From positions 310,001 through 374,000 of the forward strand of contig JAIXSE010000015.1 of the NCBI GenBank assembly GCA_027484825.1: a stretch of DNA of 64,000 nucleotides, in the 5' to 3' direction. The notes beneath the pieces were generated by a model that worked only from the letters and a program-made list of their open reading frames with translations, made no database searches and had not been told where the DNA came from. Position numbers and translations under genes: made by a program. Positions 25,907 through 34,436 of this stretch are shown piece by piece; position 1 is the stretch's first letter; every line of letters begins with the position of its first letter. This stretch comes from Rubrivivax sp. GTDB taxonomy: Bacteria; Pseudomonadota; Gammaproteobacteria; Burkholderiales; Burkholderiaceae_C.

Positions 25907-27013
25907 ATGTCCCGTCTCCCCGGCCTTGATCTGCTCCGTGCCCTTGCGGTGGTGTGGGTGATGCTGTTTCACTCCTTCCTCGTCGGCGGTCTGGGCGAGG
26001 ACTTCGCCTGGCTCTCCCGCTTCGGCTGGGCCGGGGTGGACCTGTTTTTTGTCCTCAGTGGCTTTCTGATCGGCCACCAGTGGCTCACGCCGCTGTCCCA
26101 GGGGGAAGCGCCACGCTTCGGCGCCTTTTATGCCCGCCGGGCGTGGCGCGTGCTGCCGGCTTTTCTGGTCGTGCTGGCCGTCTATGTCGCCTTCCCCGCC
26201 TGGCGCGAGGCCCCGGGCCTGCAGCCCTGGTGGCAGTTCGCCACGTTCACCGTCAACCTGCTGATCGATTACGGCAGCAACCAGGCCTTCTCCCATGCGT
26301 GGTCGCTGTGCGTGGAGGAGCATTTCTATCTGGTGTTTCCGGTGCTGGCGCTGGCCTTGTCCCGCGGGGCCACGGTGACGCGCACGTTGTGCGTCTGCCT
26401 CGGCTTGGCAGTGGGCGGCGTCGCGCTGCGCACGGGGATCTGGCTGATGGATGATGCCGCGGCGCCGTCTCGAGCTTGGTATGTGGAAGACCTGTACTAC
26501 CCAACCTGGACCCGGCTGGACGGGCTGCTGGCCGGCGTGGGCCTGGCGCTGGTGAAGGTGTGGCGCCCCGCCTGGTGGGCCGCGATGATGCAGCGCGGGA
26601 CGGCGGCCCTGCTGCTGGGCCTGGCGCTTGTTGCCGCCGCGCTCTGGCTGTTCCGCGACCGCACCGGGCTGGCGGCCAATTCGGTGGGCTGGCCGCTGCT
26701 GTCCCTGGGGATGGCCGGCCTCGTGGTCGCCGGTGCGAGCCCGCGCAGCTGGATCGGCCGATGGACCCTGCCCGGCATGGGCTGGATGGCCGCCCTCTCC
26801 TACAGCCTCTATCTGAGCCACAAGCTGGTGATGCATGCGGTGGATCAGTCCTTGCCCGCGACGGTCACCGGCCTGTGGCGCTTCGGCGTGTTCGCCCTGG
26901 CCATCCTGGCGGTGGGCGCCGCGTTGCACTACCTCGTGGAGCGTCCGGGCCTGCAATGGCGGGACCGGTCGGCCAGACGCCGTGATCTAGTTTTCCATAA
27001 CGCTGTGCGTTAG
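25907..27013 (+). CDS. Acyltransferase family 3 (OafA/YrhL-like) membrane protein
   Basis: The 368-residue integral membrane O-acyltransferase starts SRLPGLDLLRALAVVWVMLFHSF, the AT3 signature with R-x10-H. It continues with WAGVDLFFVLSGFLIG and AWSLCVEEHFYLVFP, all diagnostic. About ten helices follow. Such enzymes acylate surface glycans, exopolysaccharides or secondary metabolites. It is divergent from the GH15 gene across about 196 bases with no feature I can name. ATG 25907 places the first helix correctly; the preceding open frame is Pro-rich. Confidence 0.92.
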   Translation: MSRLPGLDLLRALAVVWVMLFHSFLVGGLGEDFAWLSRFGWAGVDLFFVLSGFLIGHQWLTPLSQGEAPRFGAFYARRAWRVLPAFLVVLAVYVAFPAWREAPGLQPWWQFATFTVNLLIDYGSNQAFSHAWSLCVEEHFYLVFPVLALALSRGATVTRTLCVCLGLAVGGVALRTGIWLMDDAAAPSRAWYVEDLYYPTWTRLDGLLAGVGLALVKVWRPAWWAAMMQRGTAALLLGLALVAAALWLFRDRTGLAANSVGWPLLSLGMAGLVVAGASPRSWIGRWTLPGMGWMAALSYSLYLSHKLVMHAVDQSLPATVTGLWRFGVFALAILAVGAALHYLVERPGLQWRDRSARRRDLVFHNAVR

Positions 27014-27023
27014 CGTCATGGAG

Positions 27024-27053
27024 GCTTCATTTGGCGCCGGAAACGGGCGATAA
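27024..27053 (+). promoter_or_regulatory. Weak sigma28 (flagellar) promoter candidate before the chemoreceptor
   Basis: GGCGATAA at 27046-27053 differs from the sigma28 -10 consensus GCCGATAA at one position. The sequence at about 27024-27032 (GCTTCATTT) is only a weak match to the TAAAGTTT -35. It sits 54 bases before the MCP gene, where such promoters are common. It is reported only as a candidate. Confidence 0.25.
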
Positions 27054-27106
27054 CCAGGGTTGGTTGATCCGCACCTGGCCGCCCGCACGGTGGTCGTGAA
27101 ATCGTC

Positions 27107-28630
27107 ATGAAGCTCCGCACCCGCATCCTGCTCCTGTGTCTGGCCGCCCTCCTGGGCATGGTGGTTCTGGCGGTGGTGTCCCTCACCACGCTGCGTCAGA
27201 CCATGATGAAGGAGCGGGTCGCGCAGCTGTCCACGCTGGTCGTTCTGGCCCAGTCGGCGCTGGAGAAACTCCATGAGCAGGAAACTGCCGGCAAGCTCAC
27301 CCGCGAGGAAGCGCAGAAGCAGGGCAAGCTGATCATCAGCAGCTTCCGCAAGGACGAGCTCTACTTCTTCGTGCGCGGCTACAGCGACGATGTGAACCTG
27401 GTCCACCCCAATCCCAAGCGCGTCGGCATCGTGGATGCCAAGGGCGGCAAGGAGGCGGGTGTCCGGTATCGGACGGCGCTGGAAGGCAAGGCGGTGGGCA
27501 CCGTCATCGCACTGGGCACCCGGCCGGGCACCAAGGACGAAGTCGAAAAGCTCTATGCCGTAGTGCACTTCAAGCCCTGGGACTGGATCGTTGGCTTCGG
27601 CGACTACATCGACGACATCGAGAAGGCCTTCTGGCGCACCGCCGCCGTCATGCTCTCCATCGGCGTGGCGTTGATGGCTGTGGTGGCCGTACTGGGCTGG
27701 CGTCTGGCCACCCGCACCTACCGCCAGCTGGGCGGTGAGCCCGGTTATGCCTCGGACATCGTGCGCCGCATCGGCGCCGGCGACCTGAATGTCACCGTGG
27801 ACCTGCGAGGCGCCCATGACGACAGCCTGCTCGCCGCCATGGACCGCATGCAGCGCAACCTCAGCGGCACGGTCAGCCAGATCCGCGGCTCCACCGACAC
27901 CATCGCCAGTGCCGCTGGCGAGATCGCCATGGGCAACCGCGACCTCTCCTCCCGCACCGAAGCGCAGGCCAGCGCCATCGAAGAGACGGCCGCGTCCATG
28001 GAGCAGCTGACCGCCACCGTCAAGCAAAGCGCCGACAACGCCCGCCAGGCCAATCAGCTGGCGGTCTCAGCGTCCGACATTGCCGTGCAGGGCGGCAAGG
28101 TGGTCGATGAGGTGGTGGCCACCATGGCGTCCATCAGCCAGTCGTCCAACAAGATCGTGGACATCATCGGGGTGATCGACAGCATCGCCTTCCAGACCAA
28201 CATCCTGGCGCTGAATGCAGCGGTGGAAGCTGCCCGCGCTGGCGAGCAGGGCCGGGGCTTTGCCGTGGTGGCGTCGGAGGTGCGGACGCTGGCCCAGCGC
28301 AGCGCCACCGCTGCGCGCGAGATCAAAACCCTGATCGGCGATTCGGTGGAGAAGGTGCAGGCGGGGGGCGCGCTGGTGTCGCAGGCCGGCGAGACCATGA
28401 CCCGGATTGTTGGCAGCGTCAAACGCGTGACCGACATCGTCGGCGAGATCTCCAGCGCCAGCCAGGAACAGACCGCAGGCATCGAGCAGATCCACCAGGC
28501 CATCTCCCAGCTGGACCAGACCACCCAGCAAAATGCCGCGCTGGTGGAGCAAGCCTCCGCCGCGGCGGAATCGCTGGAGCAGCAGTCGCAGGTGCTGGTG
28601 AATGCGGTGGGGGTGTTCTCTGCGCGGTGA
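27107..28630 (+). CDS. Methyl-accepting chemotaxis protein with periplasmic Cache domain
   Basis: The 507-residue receptor has a first membrane helix (ILLLCLAALLGMVVLAVVSL, about 5-28) and a periplasmic sCache_2-like sensor (SFRKDELYFFVRGYSDDVNLVHPNP, WDWIVGFGDYIDDIE). A second helix (AVMLSIGVALMAVVAVLGW) lies at about 180-200. A HAMP-like region follows, then a long cytoplasmic coiled coil with the MCP hairpin IAFQTNILALNAAVEAARAGEQGRGFAVVASEVRTLAQRSA. No CheR-binding pentapeptide is visible at the C-terminus. Cache sensors of this kind usually bind small organic acids. The ligand is unknown. Confidence 0.95.
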   Translation: MKLRTRILLLCLAALLGMVVLAVVSLTTLRQTMMKERVAQLSTLVVLAQSALEKLHEQETAGKLTREEAQKQGKLIISSFRKDELYFFVRGYSDDVNLVHPNPKRVGIVDAKGGKEAGVRYRTALEGKAVGTVIALGTRPGTKDEVEKLYAVVHFKPWDWIVGFGDYIDDIEKAFWRTAAVMLSIGVALMAVVAVLGWRLATRTYRQLGGEPGYASDIVRRIGAGDLNVTVDLRGAHDDSLLAAMDRMQRNLSGTVSQIRGSTDTIASAAGEIAMGNRDLSSRTEAQASAIEETAASMEQLTATVKQSADNARQANQLAVSASDIAVQGGKVVDEVVATMASISQSSNKIVDIIGVIDSIAFQTNILALNAAVEAARAGEQGRGFAVVASEVRTLAQRSATAAREIKTLIGDSVEKVQAGGALVSQAGETMTRIVGSVKRVTDIVGEISSASQEQTAGIEQIHQAISQLDQTTQQNAALVEQASAAAESLEQQSQVLVNAVGVFSAR

Positions 28631-28668
28631 TGTTCGATGATGGGCAGTGAGGCGCGGGGCAGCCCCGC

Positions 28669-30279
28669 TCAGGCGGTGTCGCCCCGCACCGCTGCCCAGT
28701 TCAAGCCCAGCTTCATCAGGTATTTGCGCAGCCGGTCCGAATCGTTGACCACGGTGCGCTGGGTGCGGGTGCGGTCAAACAGCTTCCGGCCGGCTTCCGA
28801 CACAGTGGCCGACGTGCGGCAGATCTGCACCACCGCCTCCAGCTGGACGCGGTCGAACAGATCCAGGGTCGCGGCGACCTCGGGCGTCAGCAGCTGATCC
28901 AGGTCCACACCGGACGCAGGCGCTGCCTCGTCCGCTGGCTGCCACAACCAGCGCAGGCGCTGGATTTCCGCATCGACCAGCGCTGTGGAAATGCGCCCCC
29001 CATCGGCCAGCGTGGACAGCCGCGTGATGCTCGACAGCAGGTCGCGGAAGTTGCCCCGCCACAGTGCCTCCGGTGACCGCGCGAATTGCAGGTACTTCGC
29101 CTTGGCCTCCGCATTGAAGCGCACCGCGCGGCCCGACTCCGCGCTGAAACGCGCCAGCAGGTGCTCGATGTTGGGTTCGATGTCCTCACTGCGCTGGGCC
29201 AGCCCTGGCAGCGTGTAGGCCCAGAGGTTGATCCGCGCGAACAGGTCTTCCCGAAACCGCCCCTGCGCCACATCGCGGCGCAGATCACGGTTGGTGCCGG
29301 CGATCAGCTGGAAGTCGCTGGAGACCTCGCGGTCACTGCCCATCGGGAAGAAGCGCTTCTCCTCCACCGCCTTGAGCAGCATGGCCTGCTCGTCCAGGCC
29401 CAGCTCGCCGATCTCGTCGAGGAACAGCACACCCTCATGCGCGGTGCGCAGCAGACCGGCGCGGTCCGCCGCCGCGCCGGTGAAGGCGCCCTTCTTGTGA
29501 CCGAAGAGGGTGGAGGCCGCGCTGTCGCCCCGCAAGGTGGCGCAGTTGACCTCCACAAACTCCCCGCGCACCTGATGCCGGGAGCGCTTGAGCTCGAACA
29601 TGCGCCGCGCCAGGTGAGACTTGCCCGCGCCGGTCGGCCCGGTGAGCAGGATGGGCGCCTGTGAGCGGACGGCCACCCGTTCGATCTCCTCGATCAGCGC
29701 ATTGAATCGCTGGTTGCGAGTGGCCACGCCGCTCTTGAGGAAGTCCAGCGCCTCATCGTGCGCGCGGTTGAAGCGCTGGGCCAGGCCGTCGTAGCGGGAT
29801 AGGTCCAGGTCGATCAGCGTGTAGCTGCCCGGATCTCCCTGGCGCTGGTGCCGCGGCGGCGAGGTCTGCAGCAGCACGCCGGGAATGAAGCGCGACTCCA
29901 CCATCAGGAACATGCAGATCTGCGCCACATGCGTGCCGGTGGTGATGTGGGTCCAGTAGTCCTCGCTGGCCGGGTCGAAGCGGTAGGTGCGGGCCCAATC
30001 GTAGAGGGCCGCATACATCTGCCCGAAGTCCCAGGGGTTCTCCATGTCCATCGGGATCAGGTTGACCTGGGTGTCGGGGGACACGTTGGCCAGATCCTTC
30101 AACACCTGTTCCGCCAGCGCCCGGTGTTTGCTGGCATGCATCAGCTCGATGCGGTCGATGACCAGGTCCTCGTGCTGACCGAGGGACACCGTGGGGCGCC
30201 ATTTGGTCCAGCGGCCGGGGCCCATGCCCGCATCCAGCTGGGAACCGAGGAAACCGATGACGACCTTCTTCTTGGACAT
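28669..30279 (-). CDS. rtcR: RtcR, sigma54-dependent activator of the RNA-repair operon rtcBA
   Basis: The 536-residue protein has an N-terminal CARF-type sensory domain (residues about 1-185, including VIGFLGSQLDAGMGPGRWTKWRPTVSL and WTHITTGTHVAQICMFLMVESR). A sigma54-interacting AAA+ domain follows: Walker A GPTGAGKS 214-221, GAFTGA 264-269 and Walker B VLFLDEIG 284-291. The C-terminus carries a helix-turn-helix (VSEAGRKLFDRTRTQRTVVNDSDRLRKYL). RtcR senses RNA ends, probably cyclic-phosphate fragments, and activates rtcBA. Here rtcBA lie 14 kb away, unlike the divergent adjacent arrangement in E. coli. A strong matching sigma54 promoter is present at rtcB (44196-44210). Confidence 0.97.
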   Translation of the reverse strand: MSKKKVVIGFLGSQLDAGMGPGRWTKWRPTVSLGQHEDLVIDRIELMHASKHRALAEQVLKDLANVSPDTQVNLIPMDMENPWDFGQMYAALYDWARTYRFDPASEDYWTHITTGTHVAQICMFLMVESRFIPGVLLQTSPPRHQRQGDPGSYTLIDLDLSRYDGLAQRFNRAHDEALDFLKSGVATRNQRFNALIEEIERVAVRSQAPILLTGPTGAGKSHLARRMFELKRSRHQVRGEFVEVNCATLRGDSAASTLFGHKKGAFTGAAADRAGLLRTAHEGVLFLDEIGELGLDEQAMLLKAVEEKRFFPMGSDREVSSDFQLIAGTNRDLRRDVAQGRFREDLFARINLWAYTLPGLAQRSEDIEPNIEHLLARFSAESGRAVRFNAEAKAKYLQFARSPEALWRGNFRDLLSSITRLSTLADGGRISTALVDAEIQRLRWLWQPADEAAPASGVDLDQLLTPEVAATLDLFDRVQLEAVVQICRTSATVSEAGRKLFDRTRTQRTVVNDSDRLRKYLMKLGLNWAAVRGDTA

Positions 30280-30465
30280 AGCGGCACCGCTATTTGGACG
30301 AGCGCGCAGTCTAGCGGCTGCCTGTCCGCAGACCGGCGCTGCAGGTGTCGCACTGTGCGGATCCCCAGTGTCCGCCCGCTACAATCCGACGCCGCCCACG
30401 GGGCTGCCGGGTCCAAAGACCCGGGCGTGGACCTCCCCCAACTTGGATTGCCTGGATTGGCCGCA

Positions 30466-32202
30466 GTGAGAGATCAGAACGCCCGGCAGCCTTGCGCGCA
30501 GGCCGCCACACAGGCCGCCCGACCCACCGCCCGGGTGGCGCTCGAGCCGCTGCACACCCCGCCAGCCGCCACCGCCCAGGCGCTGCTCGGACTGGCCAAG
30601 GCCCTGATCGGCGATGCGCCGGTGACCGAGGCGGAGCTGCAGCTGCTGCAGACCGTGCCCGCCTGCAGCGACGCGGCCACACTCGCCGCCCTCACCCAGG
30701 ACATCCGCGCCGGCCAGGATCCGCTGGGCGCCATGTTCTGCCAGCTGTTCCATGCCACCACCCGCCGCCCGGAAGGCCAGACCTTCACGCCTGAGCCGGT
30801 GGTGCGGGGCATGGTGAACTGGGCGCAGCGGCAGGGCCGGCCTGTCGCCCGTCTGGTGGACCCGGGCGCGGGCTCGGGCCGCTACACACTCGCCGGCCTG
30901 CGCGCCTTCCCGCAGGCCGAAGCCGTGGCCGTGGAAAAAGACCCGCTCGTGGCGCTGCTGCTGCGGGCCAATCTGGCCGCCGCCGGCCTGGCCCATCGGG
31001 CGACCGTTCTGGTGGGGGACTACCGGGAGCTGGCGCTGGCGCCGGTGCCCGGACCGACCCTGTTCATCGGCAACCCGCCCTATGTGCGGCATCACGACAT
31101 CAGCCCCGGCTGGAAGACCTGGTATGCCTACTGCCTGGCCCATGCGGGGCTGAAGGGCAGCCAACTGGCTGGGCTGCATCTGCACTTCTTCCTCAAGACA
31201 CGACAACTGGCCGCGCCCGGCGACTTCGGTGTGTTCGTCACCGCCGCTGAGTGGATGGATGTGAACTACGGTCAGGCCCTGCGGGACATGCTGACCGACG
31301 GACTGGGCGGCACCGAGATCTATGTGGTCGCGCCCGAGCTTCAGGTGTTCGAGGACGCGATGGTGTCGGCTGCCATCACCTGCTTTGCGCCGGGGCTCTG
31401 GACGCAGACGGCGTCTGCAACGGCAACCGCGACGGCGACGGGGACGGGGACGGCCTCAGTGGCCCCGGCCCTGCGCTTCCAGTCCATCCAGGCCCCCGCC
31501 GACTTGCTGACCCTGCCGCCCGGCCGTGAGATTCCTCGCGAGGCGGCCCGGCAGGAACGCAAGTGGTCGCTGTTGCTGCGCGGGGGGCGACCGCCACGCC
31601 GGCCTGGGCAGATGGAATTGGGCGAGCTGTTCCAGGTGTCGCGGGGCCAGGTCACCGGCTTGAACCGGGTCTGGGTGCATTCGTCCGCTGCCCCGCCGTT
31701 GCCCGACGCCTATCTGATCCCGACGATCACCGATGCGGCCGACATCTCAACCGCCCAGGGCCATGAGATCACCAGCCTGGACCGGCTGCGCCGCGTGGTC
31801 TGCCTGCCGCGCGACCTGGCGCCGCTGCCGGCGGCCCACCGCCGCGCCATCGAGACCTTCCTGGACTGGGCCCGGCAGCAGGGCGCGCAGGACGGCTACA
31901 TCGCCCGCCACCGCAAGCCGTGGTGGCATGTGCATCTGCGGGACCCGGCGCCCATCGTCATGACCTACATGGGCCGCCGCCCGCCGGCCTTCGCCTTCAA
32001 TGCGGCGGGGGCGCGGCTGATCAACGTCGCCCATGGGCTGTATCCGCGGCAGCCGCTGACCGAGGCCCAACTGCGCCGGCTGGTGCAGTGGCTCAATGCC
32101 AATGTGAGCATCGAGGCCGGGCGTGTGTATGCCGGCGGACTCACCAAATTCGAACCGTCCGAGGCCATGCGCATCCTGCTGCCGCGCGACTTGCTGGAAT
32201 GA
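30466..32202 (+). CDS. N6-adenine DNA methyltransferase of a XamI-like restriction-modification system
   Basis: About 578 residues from GTG 30466; the start is uncertain, and upstream GTG/TTG codons are possible. Motif I, DPGAGSGRY, is near residue 132 and motif IV, NPPY in IGNPPYVRHHDI, near 203, the order of gamma-type N6-adenine methyltransferases. The C-terminal half is a probable target-recognition region. It contains a strange alternating Ala/Thr/Gly run (ATATATGTGT) near residue 320, encoded by a GACGGx-type 6-bp repeat. The stop overlaps the start of the restriction enzyme gene (ATGA). It would methylate host DNA at the nuclease's site. Confidence 0.85.
   Translation: MRDQNARQPCAQAATQAARPTARVALEPLHTPPAATAQALLGLAKALIGDAPVTEAELQLLQTVPACSDAATLAALTQDIRAGQDPLGAMFCQLFHATTRRPEGQTFTPEPVVRGMVNWAQRQGRPVARLVDPGAGSGRYTLAGLRAFPQAEAVAVEKDPLVALLLRANLAAAGLAHRATVLVGDYRELALAPVPGPTLFIGNPPYVRHHDISPGWKTWYAYCLAHAGLKGSQLAGLHLHFFLKTRQLAAPGDFGVFVTAAEWMDVNYGQALRDMLTDGLGGTEIYVVAPELQVFEDAMVSAAITCFAPGLWTQTASATATATATGTGTASVAPALRFQSIQAPADLLTLPPGREIPREAARQERKWSLLLRGGRPPRRPGQMELGELFQVSRGQVTGLNRVWVHSSAAPPLPDAYLIPTITDAADISTAQGHEITSLDRLRRVVCLPRDLAPLPAAHRRAIETFLDWARQQGAQDGYIARHRKPWWHVHLRDPAPIVMTYMGRRPPAFAFNAAGARLINVAHGLYPRQPLTEAQLRRLVQWLNANVSIEAGRVYAGGLTKFEPSEAMRILLPRDLLE
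31408..31454. repeat. 6-bp repeat encoding the Ala/Thr/Gly run in the methyltransferase
   Basis: Imperfect hexamers of the type GACGGC/GACGGG (with ACGGCA/ACCGCG variants) follow each other for about 47 bases, ending in two GACGGG units and GACGGC. The repeat length keeps the frame open. Confidence 0.6.
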
Positions 32203-33308
32203 CGCGCGCCATGGCTCTCCCGTCCCCCACCCCTCGTGCCTTGCCAGCGCTGTCGTCCCTGGAACAGATCCAGGACGACTGCCGCCAGGCCCGCGCCGAA
32301 TTCCGCAGCCGCCGCCTGCTGGACCCGCTCAAGGACTACAACGGCGTCTATCCGGAGGCCATGGAGGCGGCGGCGTTCGTCATCGACGCGCTGGACCGGC
32401 TGCTGGTGGGGCCGGGGGTCCGTCGTGCTGCGCGGCCGGCTCAGGGGGGGAGCGGCGCCGCTGCCGAGACCCGTGACGCGGATGGGCAGGGCGATTCGGG
32501 CATCACGATGGACCTGTTCGAGGGTCTGGGCGTCGATGCGCATGGCGACCCGGAAGAGACTGGCGGCGCAGATGCCGAGTTGCTCTCCGGCATCGTCGGC
32601 CACAAGTTGCAGTTCCAGGCGCTTCGTGCGCTGGCCGCGCCGCCGATCTCCGAGGACGACCTGGACACGCTGCTGGACGCCCGCGTCAACAAGACCGCCG
32701 TGCGTCGGCACCAGGCACTGGCCGATGAGATCGGACGCCTGCTGCTCGCCGCCCTGGACCCGCATCGCTTCCCCTGGGTGCTGCTGGGCCGCGAGCCGAC
32801 CGAGTCGGAACGCAGGACGGCCATCATGGCCACCGCCGTGCTGATCAGCATGAACACGGTCTACACCCGCCGCCGCAGCGATGAGCGCGACCAGCTCGAA
32901 GGCCGGCTGGAGCAGCTGCTGATCGACAAGGGCTACACCCGCGCGCCCGCGCCGCGAGGCGGCATTGCGGACGTCGGCATGCTGCCGCCGCGGGGCGTTT
33001 TCATGCGCCAGTGCAAGCTGGGCAAGCACAACGCCGACCTGGTGGTGATGCTCTGGGACGGGCGACTGCTGGCGGTGGAATGCAAGGCCTCCAACAGCAC
33101 GGTGAACGGCGAGAAGCGGCTGAACAAGGAAGTGGTGGCCGATGCGGGCGACTGGTATGAGCAGTTCGGCCGCTCCAATCTGGTGGCGGCGGCGCTGCGC
33201 GGCGTTTTCAAGCCAGCCAAGGTGAGGGAAGCGCAGGAGCAGGGCGTCTATCTGTTCTGGTGGCATCGCATCGACGCCCTGGCGGAGTTCCTGGATCGGG
33301 CGCGCTGA
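32199..33308 (+). CDS. XamI-family type II restriction endonuclease candidate
   Basis: The 369-residue protein is translationally coupled to the methyltransferase. The C-terminal third has a PD-(D/E)XK-like core: HNADLVVMLWDGRLLAVECKASNS, where Asp and the ECK triad are placed as expected, followed by NGEKRLNKEVVADAGDWYEQFG. The same order and wording, as I recall it, occurs in the RE_XamI family, whose founder cuts GTCGAC. The recognition site here is therefore predicted, not seen. A glycine-rich, variable segment (about 70-110) lies in the N-terminal half. An alternative is an unclassified PD-(D/E)XK nuclease paired with the same methylase. Confidence 0.75.
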   Translation: MTRAMALPSPTPRALPALSSLEQIQDDCRQARAEFRSRRLLDPLKDYNGVYPEAMEAAAFVIDALDRLLVGPGVRRAARPAQGGSGAAAETRDADGQGDSGITMDLFEGLGVDAHGDPEETGGADAELLSGIVGHKLQFQALRALAAPPISEDDLDTLLDARVNKTAVRRHQALADEIGRLLLAALDPHRFPWVLLGREPTESERRTAIMATAVLISMNTVYTRRRSDERDQLEGRLEQLLIDKGYTRAPAPRGGIADVGMLPPRGVFMRQCKLGKHNADLVVMLWDGRLLAVECKASNSTVNGEKRLNKEVVADAGDWYEQFGRSNLVAAALRGVFKPAKVREAQEQGVYLFWWHRIDALAEFLDRAR

Positions 33309-33310
33309 GC

Positions 33311-33384
33311 CTGCCTGATTGCCTGCCTGATTGCCTGCCTGATTGCCTGCCGTGATTGCCTGCCTGATCGCCGGCCGTGATTGC
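33311..33384. repeat. 12/13-bp tandem repeat, six copies, downstream of the restriction gene
   Basis: The unit CTGCCTGATTGC occurs three times exactly (33311, 33323, 33335). Three variants follow: CTGCCGTGATTGC, CTGCCTGATCGC and CGGCCGTGATTGC. It fills the space between the endonuclease stop and the convergent DMT exporter. No open gene crosses it. Each unit is too short and unspaced to be CRISPR. Confidence 0.9.
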
Positions 33385-33413
33385 CTGCCCTGCTGGCCGC
33401 CCTGTCGCCCGCG

Positions 33414-34358
33414 CTATGCCTTCCCCTTCACCGCACGGCCCGCCAGCACGATACCGGCCAGCACCAGCGCACTGCCCGCCAGGAATGACGGCGTGAGGGA
33501 TTCCTTCAGCAGCCAGGTCCCCAGCAGCACCCCGAACAGCGGCGTGAGAAAAGAAAAGACGCCAAGTCGGGACGCCAAGTACTTCCTCATCAGCCAGAAC
33601 CAGGTCAGGAAGCTGGCGAACGACACCACCACGCTTTGGAAGCCCAGGTGGGCCCACACGCGCAGCGTCGGCTCGAACTGCGCCTGGCCGGTGATCCAGA
33701 CCGCGGGCAGCAGCCACACGACCGCGCCCAGCAGCTGATAGAGCAGCGTCTCGGAGGCCGGCGCCTGGCTGAGGGAGGTGCTGCGGATGGTGATGGTGGT
33801 GGCGCCCCAGGCCGCGCCTCCCAGCAGCGCCAGCCCATCGCCCAGCAGACTGCTGCTGCCCGCCGGCCCGGACGACGGCCCCCCCAGAAACGCCAGCGCG
33901 GTGCCGCCGAACGCCAGCGCCACACCGATCCACTGGCCCCGCACCAGCCGCTCCTCCGGCCGCAGCAGATGCAGGCCCAGCACGGCGAACAGCGGCGCGG
34001 TGTAGAGAAACACGACCACATGGGCGGCTGCGGTCAAACGCAGCGCTTCGGCCACCAGCAGGAATTCGATGGCGAACAGCGTGCCGACCGCAGCTCCCGC
34101 GCCAAAGCGATGACGCGACAGCCGTTCGCCCCGCCACGCCATCAGCCCGCCCAGCAGCAGGGCCGCGATCAACGAGCGCAGGGCGACCATCAGCATCGGG
34201 CTGATCTGGTCGGACACGGCCTTGAGCGAGATCTGCTGCAGCGCCCAGGTGAAACACAGCAGCGTCATCACCGCCACGGCCCGGGTGTCCAGGGCACCCG
34301 GCACGCGGTCCAGCGCGGGGTTGGCGGGGGAGACTTTGGAAGACAGCAGTGAACCCAT
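33414..34358 (-). CDS. EamA/DMT-family transporter
   Basis: The 314-residue inner-membrane protein contains ten predicted helices in two EamA repeats. Repeat 1 starts MTLLCFTWALQQISLKAVSDQISPMLMVALRSLIAALLL; repeat 2 starts LLGDGLALLGGAAWGATTITIRSTS. Members export or import metabolites such as amino acids, drugs or nucleotides. It is divergent from a LysR gene across 78 bases and so probably under its control. ATG 34358 was preferred to the longer frame because the extra N-terminus would overlap the LysR gene. Confidence 0.88.
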   Translation of the reverse strand: MGSLLSSKVSPANPALDRVPGALDTRAVAVMTLLCFTWALQQISLKAVSDQISPMLMVALRSLIAALLLGGLMAWRGERLSRHRFGAGAAVGTLFAIEFLLVAEALRLTAAAHVVVFLYTAPLFAVLGLHLLRPEERLVRGQWIGVALAFGGTALAFLGGPSSGPAGSSSLLGDGLALLGGAAWGATTITIRSTSLSQAPASETLLYQLLGAVVWLLPAVWITGQAQFEPTLRVWAHLGFQSVVVSFASFLTWFWLMRKYLASRLGVFSFLTPLFGVLLGTWLLKESLTPSFLAGSALVLAGIVLAGRAVKGKA

Positions 34359-34436
34359 GATGGGCGCGACTGTGCGGGACCCGCCGCCTTCTGACAAGCG
34401 CATAATTTGCCGCATCCCCATTCGATTCTCGAATTC

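Noticed and set aside
28631-28668. Terminator between the chemoreceptor and rtcR
   Set aside because: GCGGGGCAGCCCCGC just inside the spacer can form only about five base pairs with a usable loop and has no T-run.
33311-33384. CRISPR array
   Set aside because: Units are 12-13 bp, contiguous and without unique spacers; this is a simple tandem repeat.
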